Source of the DNA: Trichosphaerium sp. ATCC 40318
Lineage: Eukaryota > Discosea > Flabellinia > Trichosidae
Reading direction: 5' to 3'
Length of the DNA stretch: 36,747 bases
Assembly (NCBI GenBank): GCA_038496445.1
Contig: JALMLS010000604.1
Location: forward strand, 1-36,747
The notes beneath the pieces are model-generated. The model was not told where the DNA came from. It made no database searches and saw only the letters and a program-made list of their open reading frames with translations. The stretch's first letter is position 1. The number at the start of each line of letters is the position of its first letter. Both the position numbers and the translations under genes were made by a program. Below, in pieces: positions 1-10,341 of the stretch.

Positions 1-2555
1 CCTAAAAAAAACAAACATATGTCAACAGTGATAGTCGAAAGTCTAGGTTAGGTGAACAACAAATGGTAATACTCAAATGATTATAGATTTGACATATTGG
101 CACAACAACAAAAGCGAGGTTGCTGGTTCAGAGAGATGCCATAAATCAATTTTGTTTCTATTTTGTTTTTTGTTTTCAAAAGATTGTACCATTCTAAAGG
201 ATGCTTCAAATGTAATTCTTCCTCTGTCTTCGTCATAAATTTTATGATATTCATTCTCTCGAGCCAATAACCCTTTGGTGTTATGACTGCTGGTTTATGT
301 CGTGTACTAGATAAAAAAAACCAGTAAGAACTAAAAAACTTTTTTTGTCAAATACTCACGTGAACCGATGTTGATTCCATTTATACCTTGGGTATATAGA
401 TTTCATCATCCGATACATTGAATTTTTATACCTACAAAGTGGGATTATTAAAAACAAAGAAATTTGAAGTTTTAACAATTAAAGAGAAGTCAAAAAAACT
501 GAAGCTGATTTACAGGATAGTTGTTAATGTACTTGAGTAATATTTGAGAGCCACCCATTGTTCCAATAGCATTTGCTGAAACGTCATACCAATCACTTAA
601 TGACTTGAAATTGACGTGCTTGGCCATGCCTTCAAACCATGCTTTTTGAGTATTCTTTGCGTCCCAATTACTCTTTGGCGGGATCCTAATGCAAATGTAA
701 ATCTTGCAGCACAAATAGTTGAAAGTCACTCAGTACAACGTACTTAAAACGCCATGAATGCCAGTGAACGTAAGGATAAATAGCTTCTAACGATCTATAT
801 AATGACCCATACCTAAAGCAAACTTAGTAAGACAGCTTTTATAAACGGAGTGAATTGAGAAACTTGCTTTAAAACAAATTACGTTCTAAGAATGTGAGAT
901 CCTCCAGCCTTTGATACGTCTGCTGCTGTAACATCATACCAATCGTCCATTAGTTTAATATCTAGAACGGCTCCTATTTTACCAAGCCAAAGTAAATGAC
1001 TTGTTATAAGGTGACTAGGCGGTAGTTTCCTAGTATACTTGTAAGTAAAATGTTGTTTAAAAACACGAACTAATAGAATTCTATTGAGGCGTACCTATAA
1101 AGTCTTGGTATATTTTTCTTCCAGGTTAACTGAATTGGATATAGATTGTCTAAAACATTTGTGACAGAATTATCATACCTAAAGCACGTCCAATGAACAA
1201 CAACAAAAGCTCATATGACATAAACGGAAAAAAATAGGAAAAAGATGTCGCAAAGCTTACAGATTCAGAATAGGATTTCCTCCAGCACCAACAATATCAC
1301 TAGTTTGTTTTAATTCCCAATCATCTCTTGTTTTAACATTGAGAGTTTTTGCAATATCGTCAAACTTTTCCCTTTGATTCTTGATGTCATGCCAAAACTT
1401 TGTTGGAACACATCTAGTTAAATTTAATGTCAACAACGAAGCTGTTCAACAAAAAAATGGTAGTGAGAGATCTTAATATTAATACACACCTGAATTTCCA
1501 CGCAATCCAGGGATGCTCAGGGAAACTTGTTTTGAGCGCTGAGTACAGAGATCCGTGACTTTTTTTGAGTTCAATGAAGAAACTAGTTAATTTGTAGGCG
1601 TACTATTCAAGCACTGGAAGGCTTCTCAGACGTGTGATGGTAGCAAAAGTTACATCATACCACGCGTCATACGTTTTCATGGATAATTCAATCGCAATAT
1701 CATTCAACTTCTTTTTATGATTATCAAGGTCGCTCCAAGTATTTGCAGGTGAACAACTATAGAAAAAATATGAGTTTCAAAACCAAGCAAAATAAAACAC
1801 AACTCACACGAAGTTATACCCAACCCATTCGTACTCTGGGTATATGCCAGACAGAGAACTGATAAGCGATCCATTATATCTATCGTTTTAAGGTTCTTGA
1901 TAAACAAGAGTGTAGAGTTACCTGTTTATGATGTTACCTGCGTCATTTTCTCTAAGATCTTCCACAGTAACATTATACCAATCACTTAGTTTTTCTATCC
2001 CCAAGACCTCCCAAAGCTCATCATACCTCTTTCTTTGGTTTTTAACATCTTCCCAGTAACCTTGAGGCGCATTCCTTATAAATCTTAAGCTCCGAGAGCC
2101 ACAATAACAAAAATAAAAGGCTATTTTTACATCTTATTTTAAAAAAAGACTCACTGAAAGCGCCATGATTCCCAATTAAACCAAGGGTATGCCATGCTCA
2201 AAGCCTTTGATATAGATCCATTATGACTAACAGATTGTCAAGATAATCTTGGAACAGGTTAGACTAAGTTTTGTCAACGAACCAGTGCATGACAACACCG
2301 CCACCAATGTCAATAACATCATTTTTAGTAACTGAGTACCAATCTTCAAGCTGTGTCCTGTTATTTTACAACGTGCCAAACCAACTTATGTGAGTTGTAG
2401 TAAGTGCGTACTTGTAGAACATGGAGTTTTGGGCCCGCTGTTTCGTCAAAAAACTTTTGATGGTTTAAAGGGTCTAACCAGTATCCCGAAGGCTTTTTTT
2501 CGCGTGTGTGAGGTTCTGATACGGATTTGTTAGGAACGTTTATCGCTGCTGTCAT
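1..2555 (-). CDS. Tandem DWY-repeat protein, 3' end beyond window
   Basis: Large protein built from at least seven copies of a roughly 70-80 residue repeat. Each copy has W, then N-(Q/H)-(R/K), then a DWY-x-V-(T/S) core, a GG-x-x-(I/L)-L segment, a Y-x-(N/G)-S-(L/M) motif and an aromatic end resembling YP-x-x-x-W. Exons read on the minus strand: 2555-2412, 2350-2283, 2226-2155, 2083-1922, 1879-1808, 1756-1604, 1558-1490, 1413-1261, 1178-1095, 1029-883, 812-744, 685-533, 431-360, 306 to an unresolved donor near 100. An acceptor-like TTTTTTTTAG lies at the left edge, so the gene continues. The ATG at 2555 opens the first repeat directly, with no signal peptide. From memory, similar repeats occur in large proteins of Rhizophagus, oomycetes and other protists; I know no firm biochemical function. 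No enzymatic motif is visible. The seventh copy is divergent. Confidence 0.8.
306..2226 (-). repeat. Six-plus tandem two-exon repeat units
   Basis: Repeat units by genomic span (minus strand): R1 2555-2155, R2 2083-1808, R3 1756-1490, R4 1413-1095, R5 1029-744, R6 685-360, R7 from 306 leftwards. R2 to R6 are each a long exon of 147-162 nt followed by a short exon of 69-84 nt. The intron inside each unit falls one base before the Tyr (or His) of the Y-x-N-S motif, always in phase 2. The introns between units are also phase 2. R1 has one additional phase 0 intron before its DWY core. Confidence 0.85.
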
Positions 2556-2794
2556 AATACGTTAGTATCTTCGCTTTCGCACGTCATTACGTTGGTTAGT
2601 GGCCCTTTGGCTTATTTTACGTAACACATTATTCATTATTGTTGTCCCTTCGATTAATTAACGCGGTTTCAAGCATTCCACGCGTATTATACATGCATAA
2701 AGCAAATGTACTGCTAATAAGCGACCTGCAATGTCAAAATGTTGGTACTTTGCTTAACGGGATCATAAGTCAGTGCTGACTCATTTTTCTCACG
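2556..2794. promoter_or_regulatory. Divergent intergenic promoter region
   Basis: These 239 bases separate the divergent start codons of the DWY-repeat gene (2555, minus) and the copine-like gene (2795, plus), so both promoters must lie here or overlap the 5' UTRs. I see no TATA box or repeated element that I can defend. Confidence 0.5.
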
Positions 2795-4338
2795 ATGAAC
2801 TACCTCTACGACACGCTAAATTATGCCACCGAACAACTGGCTTACATGGCGGGCATGCAACCGACTTTGGCGTCTCAATTTGTTGCAATTGCCGACAAAT
2901 TTACTAGCTTGCAAGAAGTAACCCAGGCACTTCGCCAATCTGGTCTAGAGTCATCAAACCGTACGTAAAACCAAAATTGCTAGTAGTTGTTAAATCATCA
3001 ACCAACTGCCTCTGGTGTATTTTATGCGCGTAGTATAAGCCATCAAAGCGTTAGTTAGTTGGTTTTAAATTAATGACTCAGCAAAACAAAAACCCGTTAA
3101 TGTCTATCACATAAAACGTATTCCTAACGTTTTTTAGTTATCATAGGCATAGATTACACAAAATCAAATACATGGACAGGTCAACGAACCTTTAACAACC
3201 AATGTTTACACGCTTTAAACGTACGTAATAAATAGGAACCTAACCGTGAACTAATATTGGCACTTACTACCTTACATAGCCAATGCCAAACATTTTAAAT
3301 CCGTACCAACAAGTAATAGCCATTTTAGGCGCTACACTTGCGCCATTCGATGAGGATGGTCTAATTCCAGTACGCCACAATATGTACTTACTATTACTCA
3401 TTACAGTTTGTAGGTTTATGGGTGAGTACGTGTTAACACGTTGAGTCTTTTGGTTCATAGATTACCGCACTTTTTTTTCTGACAAGTTTTTTTTTACTAG
3501 TTTTGGAGATCGTACTACTGCTGATAGAGCTGTTTTTCCTTTCTTAGAAGAAAGACCTTGTAATGGTTTTGAGGAAGTACTAGCAAGATACAGAGAAATA
3601 ACACCAAACGTAGAATTAAGTGGACCAACTTCGTTTGCTCCTTTAATAAGAGGTACTTGTACCACATTTCAAAAACTTTTTTTCCTGCACTTCTCTTTAT
3701 TTGTACATACTTTATACTTGTTGTCGTACTAAATTTAATTGGTATAGAAGCTATAAATATTGTAAAGCATTCAAAGGAATATCACATATTGCTCATCATT
3801 GCAGATGGTCAAGTGGTTAATAAGAAACAGACGGCTGATGCAATTATTGAAGCATCAAATTATCCGTTATCTATTATAATGGTTGGTGTTGGTGATGGTT
3901 CGTAGTTAAATATGGCATTAATGTTTACTTGTTTTACCTAACATATTTAAATTAGGACCATGGGATGAGATGGAAAAATACGATGACCAACTACCAAGTA
4001 CACATACAATTTTTTTTTGTGTTTTGTTTTGTGAAGCTGATTAAACAACCCTTGAATTCGGAGTTTGTTACTTTGAGTTGAAGGGAGTTCATGATGCTAT
4101 TTTTTTTATCGACACGTGATCAAACTGATATCGATTGACAGGGAGAAAATTCGATAATTTTCAGTTTGTTGACTTTCATAAAATAATGTCACGTGCCGAA
4201 AATATGGAGGTTGCGTTCAGGTAAATACCACACTTTTCTTTTTTTTGACTTTTTCAAATCTAACGGTACTTTAGTGTTGCAGCTTTGCAAGAAATACCTG
4301 ACCAGTTCGCAGCTATTAGCAAGCTTGGTATTCTTTAG
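2795..4338 (+). CDS. Copine/RGLG-type vWA-domain protein
   Basis: A 277-aa protein made almost entirely of the copine-type von Willebrand A domain found in copines and plant RGLG E3 ligases. Exons: 2795-2960, 3138-3220, 3280-3369, 3414-3421, 3501-3652, 3748-3897, 3956-3997, 4142-4220, 4275-4338; all junctions keep frame. Landmarks in order: [11 protein letters not shown], the metal-site motif [80 protein letters not shown], and a C-terminal helix near ALQEIPDQ. It lacks the C2 domains of animal copines and the C-terminal RING of RGLG, so ligase activity is not predicted. The vWA fold of this family binds divalent metal and protein partners. Exon 4 is an 8-nt microexon. The ATG is chosen because the domain starts about 45 residues later with no upstream candidate. 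Confidence 0.9.
3414..3421 (+). other. 8-nt microexon in copine-like gene
   Basis: The 8 bases GTTTATGG lie between acceptor TTTGTAG and donor GTGAGT. They are needed to turn the flanking exons into the family motif VYGFGD; skipping them shifts the frame. An alternative acceptor a few bases upstream gives a different frame and loses the motif. Confidence 0.8.
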
Positions 4339-4851
4339 TCAAGTCAAGCTTTTTTATAATTTTGTACATTATTCTTGTGTTATAAAACGTAATCAAACAA
4401 GTGGTATTGTTTAGTTGTAAACTGTAAGTGTAAAAACATAAACTATTAATCTCTATGGTCATTTATTGTGTCAGTATAAACAAAGTTGCATGACATGCTT
4501 CATTATTGTTGCTACAAATTCTCAAACATTAAAAATTCTCGAGAACAACTGCACTAAAATTATTGCTTTATGCGAGAAAAAGACCACTACAAACGCTGGT
4601 GCTTCATGAGCTATTTGTTGTTTTCAAACACAACCATACAAATAAATGCTGCTCTCTTGTGTCGATGCCTTTCATAACATCAATTGCTACGACAAACCGC
4701 TGAGCGTAACAGTTCAACTATTTTTCAGAAGCATAAGTTAAAGGAAACAAAAAAAAAAGTTTGTTCCCTTTCGAGGTACAGAGATGTGTTACAAAGAATG
4801 AGTTTTAAAAGGATGAAGTTTATTCCTGGGAGCGGGTTCTTGCAGTCACGT
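4339..4851. other. Intergenic, convergent 3' ends
   Basis: AT-rich stretch between the stop of the copine-like gene and the stop of the minus-strand Cys-rich gene. I found no gene-like reading frame, RNA gene or repeat beyond short homopolymer runs (such as the A-run near 4750). Confidence 0.4.
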
Positions 4852-5210
4852 TTAAGCTTTTAAATACCAACGTAGGACGGCTACAATAGCAAAGAAGAGA
4901 CCAGAATAAACATACAACGTCTTGCTCTTGTTGTAAGCGGCACACTTTACACTAGTTGTACATGAGCTGGGCGCATTCTCTCTCACAAAATCGCAATCAT
5001 AGCCTTTGCGAGTTGTACATACACACCCTAATGGACTCGGATTACAGCAGTAGAAACACTCAAGGTTTAATAAACAGTCGCTCTCGGAAGCATCTACAGG
5101 TTGGTTACAAATAGGCTTTGTAAATGACATCAGCAGTTACCTGGATCGCATTGTGCTGCGGTGTAAATAACAAATGTAATAACCAGAAGTATGATGAGTT
5201 GAAGTGTCAT
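4852..5210 (-). CDS. Small Cys-rich secreted or GPI-anchored surface protein
   Basis: A 103-aa protein from two exons, 5210-5141 and 5093-4852. The first exon encodes a textbook signal peptide (MTLQLIILLVITFVIY, cleavage likely after TAAQ). The mature part is short and rich in cysteine (about ten Cys in roughly 55 residues, including CFYCCNP and GCVC). It ends in a hydrophobic segment, YVYSGLFFAIVAVLRWYL. That tail could be a GPI-attachment signal or a single membrane helix; the basic end favours the helix slightly. The 47-nt intron is needed because exon 1 otherwise hits a stop; the ATG at 5130 lies inside this intron and is not the start. I recognise no family. Topology suggests a cell-surface protein. 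Confidence 0.7.
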
Positions 5211-6470
5211 GGTTGTTGTTCAGTTTAGATTTGAATAAAAAGAGAACCAATGGATTAAGTCAATACCCAAATCAAAAAACAATTGACCTTTTTGGTTTTT
5301 TAGCTTGATGATCAGGTACCCAACAACAAACAGACTCTCTATGCGAGTAGCGTTTTTAAATCAATAGGTTGTGTGGGTCACACTATTATCTAAAGCTATT
5401 ACAACTTAAACTTCAATTTTCAGTGGTTTTTTTTTTTCAGCTTATAGAATCACACAAGATAACGGGTCACACAAGCACAACAAAACCCGTTCTTGTTTAT
5501 AACTTTTAGCCATCAATGTTAACTACAGGATATAGAAAAACGTTCACCAAAAAAAAACAACAGAAAACTTCAATACCTTCATCGCCCAAGTCATGTATCC
5601 GAAGCTAAAAGCGATTATTGCCTTCCGCTTTCAATACATAAAAAACTAGCGCCTCAAGGTAACAATTCTGGTTGTTTGCGAACTCAAAATCACGTTTTAC
5701 ACAATGTGTGAACCTGTGAATTCAAAAATTCGCGAATAATTTTTAAGTGAAAAACGAAACTTGAGTGAATATTTACTACAAATTACAGTTTGTCACCAAC
5801 CACTAGTGACTGCTCCCTCACATGAACAATCTCAAAAATTTTGCCATCTCACTACAAACCACGAGACATTGAAAAACTACACTGTCACGTGTTTCAAAAA
5901 CAGAAATTACAAATAATTTCTCCAATTGCGTATCACGTGATACTATTTTATCAAAACGCGAATTGTCTCCAAAGCTTGAGTGAAGTGAAACATCATGATG
6001 CGATAGAACAGAATATAGCAACGCAAAAGTTTAGTTCCTAATCTGAAAACTACAAATGTTTCACAAACTATAGTTTCTCTAGTCTCGCATTCCAAACAGC
6101 ACGCTCCACTAAACGCGACAAAATATGAGCATAACCTTATCATCAGCGTGCAAGATATTGCCTTTGGTGTGAAGTAAAGCTGCAGGTGTGCCAACTTTGA
6201 ATCACGTTGTACCAACCCAAGAAGATCCCACACGAAAATTCTATGCACTAGTTTTTGAAAAATATAAGCGTACTTACGACCTTGGCACAGCCATTTCATG
6301 AGTGTAGGTTTAAAAAGTTCAGTTTTAGTTAAATGTCTGAGCGAGTAGATATCCCAATCAACTGTAATTTTATAAAACAACTGTCGCTGAGCTCTTTAAA
6401 AGACAGTTTGTTGGCCAAAACAGCAAATAGTTTATTGAGGTAACTAGAGTGACAGTAAAGCCATCACTAA
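5211..6470. other. Long stretch with no defensible gene
   Basis: About 1.26 kb with many short reading frames. The longest is a 145-codon minus-strand frame at 5943-6380 that starts with an ATG, but its product (rich in C, F, L and R) matches no family I recognise and shows no splice-consistent partner exons. Two CACGTG sites (5886 and 5934) lie here. It may hold an unrecognised fast-evolving gene or long flanking DNA. Confidence 0.3.
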
Positions 6471-6477
6471 CACAAGT

Positions 6478-6735
6478 ACTACGTAGGTGCCACAGTGCTT
6501 GGATAAAATGTTGGAACAGTAGTGGTTGAAGAGGATGGTGTTGTTGGTGCTTCTGTGTTAGGTGGAGCAGAAGTAGATGGTGATCCGTTGTAGGCTTCTG
6601 TGGTTGGTTAAGCAGTTGCCGATATAGAAGGAGAGTAGGTAGAAAGAGATAATGTAGTTGGATGCAGCGTTGTTGAAGGTAGCGTGGTTGGAGGTTGAGT
6701 TGTTGGTGAGGTACAAAAATGCTAGGGTTTGGGAA
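6478..6735 (-). pseudogene. Possible Thr/Pro/Ser-rich mucin-like gene fragment
   Basis: Read on the minus strand, one frame gives a stretch very rich in Thr, Pro and Ser (for example SPTTQPPTTLPSTTLHPTT, then EAPTTPSSSTTTVPTF), as in O-glycosylated stalks of surface proteins. One in-frame stop (TAA) lies in the middle. In a frame shifted by one base, the 3' end encodes a hydrophobic tail (YVVLVLVMALLSL then stop) like a GPI signal. It could be a decayed gene, a gene with introns I have not resolved (a GTAC donor near 6714 and an acceptor near 6596 would remove the stop region), or an assembly error. No start was identified. Confidence 0.3.
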
Positions 6736-7126
6736 TAATGCGATGTCAAACTAGCAACAACATACGAGAACAGCAAAGGAGTTTTTACAGACGATCAACA
6801 GAGTTGGCTACAGAAAACGAAAAATTTGGAGCGATTAAGACTTTCCACGTCATGTGGTAAAGGTTTTTATCTGTCAAAATGAGATAGGCATTCCAACAAA
6901 ACGCTATTACAAGGTTAGTTTGCATCTTAACTGTTTGACACCTGGGTGCAACTGATAAATAACAGTCACTAATCACGTGACCTGTATGTTTACATCCATA
7001 GTGGTTTAGACGCCTAAAATATGCAGTATGGTCACAAAGTTTTGCCTGTAGTATCATCATGTTTCGAGGCCTCCTCGGTAGTAAACGCTTGTCAGAAACC
7101 CACAAAAAAACTTTACAATATCAAGT

Positions 7127-8972
7127 TTATTTAGCTCTACCTTTTTTTAGAACTGGGTTTTTTTCTAATTCATAACCTTTTAGTCCTACAAATGAATCAA
7201 GATCAGCATCTTTTTTTTCTGGATTTACAATGTCATTCTTAGTTTTTTCTGTTTTTTTCATTTCGACTTCACCCTTGTCTTTATTTTTCCCTTGTTCATC
7301 TAATGCTATGCGTAACTTAGTTTCCATTATGTACTCATTACATGATCTTATTATAAAAAGCATATCTTTTGAATCAAGGAAGAACTGTAAGAACTCTGGA
7401 TCCATCTTTGCCAAATTGACATTTTCAGCTGTACTTATATGAACCTTATTAATAGCCATCTGCTTTTTGTTTGCTATACATAACTCCATTGTCCCTAGTA
7501 ACCCTCTACCACTTATTGGTACAACTACCCTCTTTTTTTCTGATGAAGGAAGTCCAGGTTGAAGCAGATTCGCAAAAACAGGTTGGGTAAAAACAGCAAG
7601 ATACTTTGACTTTCCTTCTTCGTCGTATTCAAATGTGTCTTCTTCTGGTGAGAATCTAGTGGTTGCTCTTTCTCCGCGCGATGATATATAGTAGAATGTA
7701 GATGATAATATAGATTTAACGAACTACAAAGGAGTTAGAGATAGAGATCTTCAGACGGAAAAAAACGAGAAAAACAAAAGAAGATACAAAAGCTAAGAAC
7801 TTTCAAACTGACCTTGTCTCTTACTGTCTTTGATGTAAATTGTAGATTTTCCTCAAGCCTCAGAGACAGTAATGTAGATAGAAATGTTGGTGTATGTACA
7901 TAACTACGTGCAATACTAGGATCCTAAAAAAAATTAAAAACCAAGCAAGGAACATATTTTCGCAACTTACAATAGCTGTTGTAAAAACGCCGTTTATCAT
8001 TGGCACCTAGTACAATTAATAAAATAGTATAATAGATATGGATAGTACCAATCCAGGTCTCTTCGCTTGGCCAAGGATAGCGCTAGTCAACTGAATATCA
8101 GAGGCTGGTAGCAACAACTTTGAATCTTCAATCTACATTAAATAAGTTGAATACACAAGAGACAAAAAGATCAAGAAATCTCCTCTACGTACACCTTTAT
8201 TAGCCTTTCTAAAGTCTTCTACTAACTTCTCATGTGCTTTATTCTCCATCCAAGATTTAAAGGCAGTTTCAGAAGTGAACAGGAAAATAGTAGAGCGAAT
8301 AGTTAAAAACTTTACTGTATTCTCCATTGCAAGACCAACAATAAACCAACTAATATCATTTTATGTAAGCTACCTTTGGTACTCACCACGTGACTTTTTG
8401 AAAATTATTTACGTACTCTTTTAGTTTAGATAGAGCTTGTGCAACCATTGTAGGCCCAATAATTATCTTAAGAACATCGGGTTGCGAGAGAGGAGATGAT
8501 GGCTAAAATGACGTTTTAGATTATTGTTTTTTGAAAACTGCTTCGAAACAGTTTTGGAAGTTGTTTTAAAAGCGTACTACGCGTTTTTTAATTAGGGAGA
8601 AGCGATTAAGCTAATTATTGAGACGTATACACGTACGTCTGGTAATCCAATTTCCTTTCTTTGCTGTGACTTCTCTATAGTGTCGCAAAGGGATCTATGG
8701 CGCGTAAGGGGCCAGTATAGACGCGAAAATTACCTATACTCTGGACTTCGCCTACATTGGTTCAACTGATCCAGTGTTGACAGTACTGAACGTTGTCGCA
8801 CGGCATTAATGCCTTTATTCTCAAACTGGCTATTAACTTTTCTTATTTGCTCCTCAGACATTAACGAAGCTACAGTAATAGATCGCGACGGCGTTTTACG
8901 CTTGTTTAGGTCATTTACCCTTACACGCCTACCAGAGAAACATGACGCGTATTTACACGTACGTGGTAGCAT
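7127..8972 (-). CDS. Unrecognised 462-aa protein, eight exons
   Basis: Exons on the minus strand: 8972-8734, 8694-8637, 8502-8387, 8349-8195, 8125-8049, 8006-7971, 7923-7813, 7723-7127; all junctions are in frame. I do not recognise the family. The N-terminus (MLPRTCKYASCFSGRRVRV) is basic and lacks acids for the first 20 residues, compatible with a mitochondrial targeting sequence, though this is only inference. The middle is mostly helical and contains a hydrophobic stretch (FIVGLAMENTVKFLTI) too polar for a confident membrane helix. The 3' exon holds PISGRGLLGTMELCIANKK and ends in a Lys/Glu-rich tail (about 45 residues) with no globular look. A start slightly upstream would need a non-ATG codon, so I used the ATG at 8972. 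Neighbours give no functional hint. Confidence 0.75.
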
Positions 8973-9228
8973 AGCCAACCACTTATTATGCGTATTTAGA
9001 GGTAATAAGAAAAAAAAGCATCAAGTGAATCCACCATTTAAGTCATGCTTACTAACCAACCAAACCTCCTTTTAATCCGCCAACCAGCCCTATCTGCGCC
9101 TGATAAGTCAACCCCCAAGCACTAAACCGAGTTTTAAAAACAAGCTTAAACTAAAAAAGAAGAAAGCAAACAAAAAAAGCGGTTACAAATAAATTCTATT
9201 TGGACTGAGTTCTATCTCGCTTGTATTA
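8973..9228. other. Short intergenic region
   Basis: Separates two minus-strand genes and should carry the promoter of the 462-aa gene and the 3' end of the zinc-finger gene. No element was recognised. Confidence 0.3.
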
Positions 9229-9877
9229 TTACTTTGGAGCTAAATTGACACCAACGCGAGGATTAGCAAAGCGACCCTTAGATGGTTCTAACTTCCCTAC
9301 AATACAATCATTAATTAAAAAAGATGTAGCTCGCAGCTTGAGATAAAACTTTTCTGCTCACAAGAAAAATCACGTGGTAAAAAAAAAATTTTCTGACTGA
9401 AAAAGAATGCGCGGTATCGTACCAGTTTTATGGTTGTACACCTGTCCTGCGCCTTCAATGCGTATTTCTCCAACCTAGAAAGAAAAATTCGTTAATGACG
9501 CAACACTATCGACATAGTATTACTACGAGTACAGTAACTAACGAATACACGTGGTGCAGTTAAAAAAAACTAAAAAAAGACGATAAAAAAAAAACTAATT
9601 ACAAAGAAATCGAGAATCTCCAAGCTCTTAGATGATATCATGCAGTATCCTCGCGGTATACGAATAAATAACTACGTACTTCAATTGTCTTTGGTAAACG
9701 AGCCATCTCCGCTTCGCGTTCGCGCTTCTTTGCTTCGCTCTTGGCCCTGGCTTCAGCTTTTATCGCTTCAACATCAACACCTCGTGCGTTCCTTGTACAC
9801 TTCTCGTGGTACGGTTTTCCGTCTACCATGACTTCTCCGAAGCATATGCTGTTCTTACAAAAGGTGCACCTCGACAT
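9229..9877 (-). CDS. Small zinc-finger (half-LIM-like) protein
   Basis: A 105-aa protein from exons 9877-9680, 9474-9423 and 9296-9229. Residues 4-28 carry C-x2-C-x18-H-x2-C (CTFC, then HEKC), the spacing of one zinc-binding half of a LIM domain. This is followed by an Ala/Glu/Lys/Arg-rich helix, likely a coiled coil (EAIKAEARAKSEAKKRERE), and a short tail with GAGQVYNHKTG. Single half-LIM proteins of this kind usually act as protein-protein contact modules; no catalytic residues are present. The ATG at 9877 sits two residues before the finger. An upstream in-frame extension uses no ATG. The last intron, at 126 nt, contains a CACGTG site. Confidence 0.75.
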
Positions 9878-10341
9878 TGCGTGTGTTGTAGTGTAAAAAG
9901 AAAATTGAAGGTCAACGCTTGGCGTTGTCAATAGAAGAATATTCTGGACTTACCAAGTTATTCACAGACAATTGAAGAATTACCATGCCAACAAGAAGTT
10001 GATTAGAGGGTTGTGCAAAGTTGGGAGTGTGATAGAAAGTTTTTCATAGGAGATTTTAACGCGAAAACTTAGTTTGTTTTTACGAGGTTTGACTGCTGTT
10101 GATTTGCAAAATAAAACGCACAGAATACTACAAACAATGTCTTTGCCTTATCATCATGATACAAAGTGCAAGAGAAGTCTAACGAAAGCAGTCTTACGTA
10201 CGCATATTTCGATTTATTCTGCTAATCCACTTTTCGACTTTTTTTTTTGTTGAACTGGTGACAATAGTTGCTCTCGTTGAACCAATTGGCTTTGTTACAA
10301 CTACACTTCTAAACCATTTCCTAGAATCTTCAAGTTTTGAC
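9878..10341. promoter_or_regulatory. Divergent intergenic region
   Basis: Lies between the starts of the zinc-finger gene (minus) and the F-box/BTB gene (plus), so it should contain both promoters. I see short T-runs near 10232 but no CACGTG and no other repeated element. Confidence 0.35.

Noticed and set aside
5094-5130. ATG at 5130 as start of the Cys-rich protein
   Set aside because: It lies inside the 47-nt intron. Using the ATG at 5210 gives a proper signal peptide and an in-frame splice.
5943-6380. 145-codon minus-strand frame
   Set aside because: No family, no domain and no partner exons. Kept only as a note in the spacer entry.
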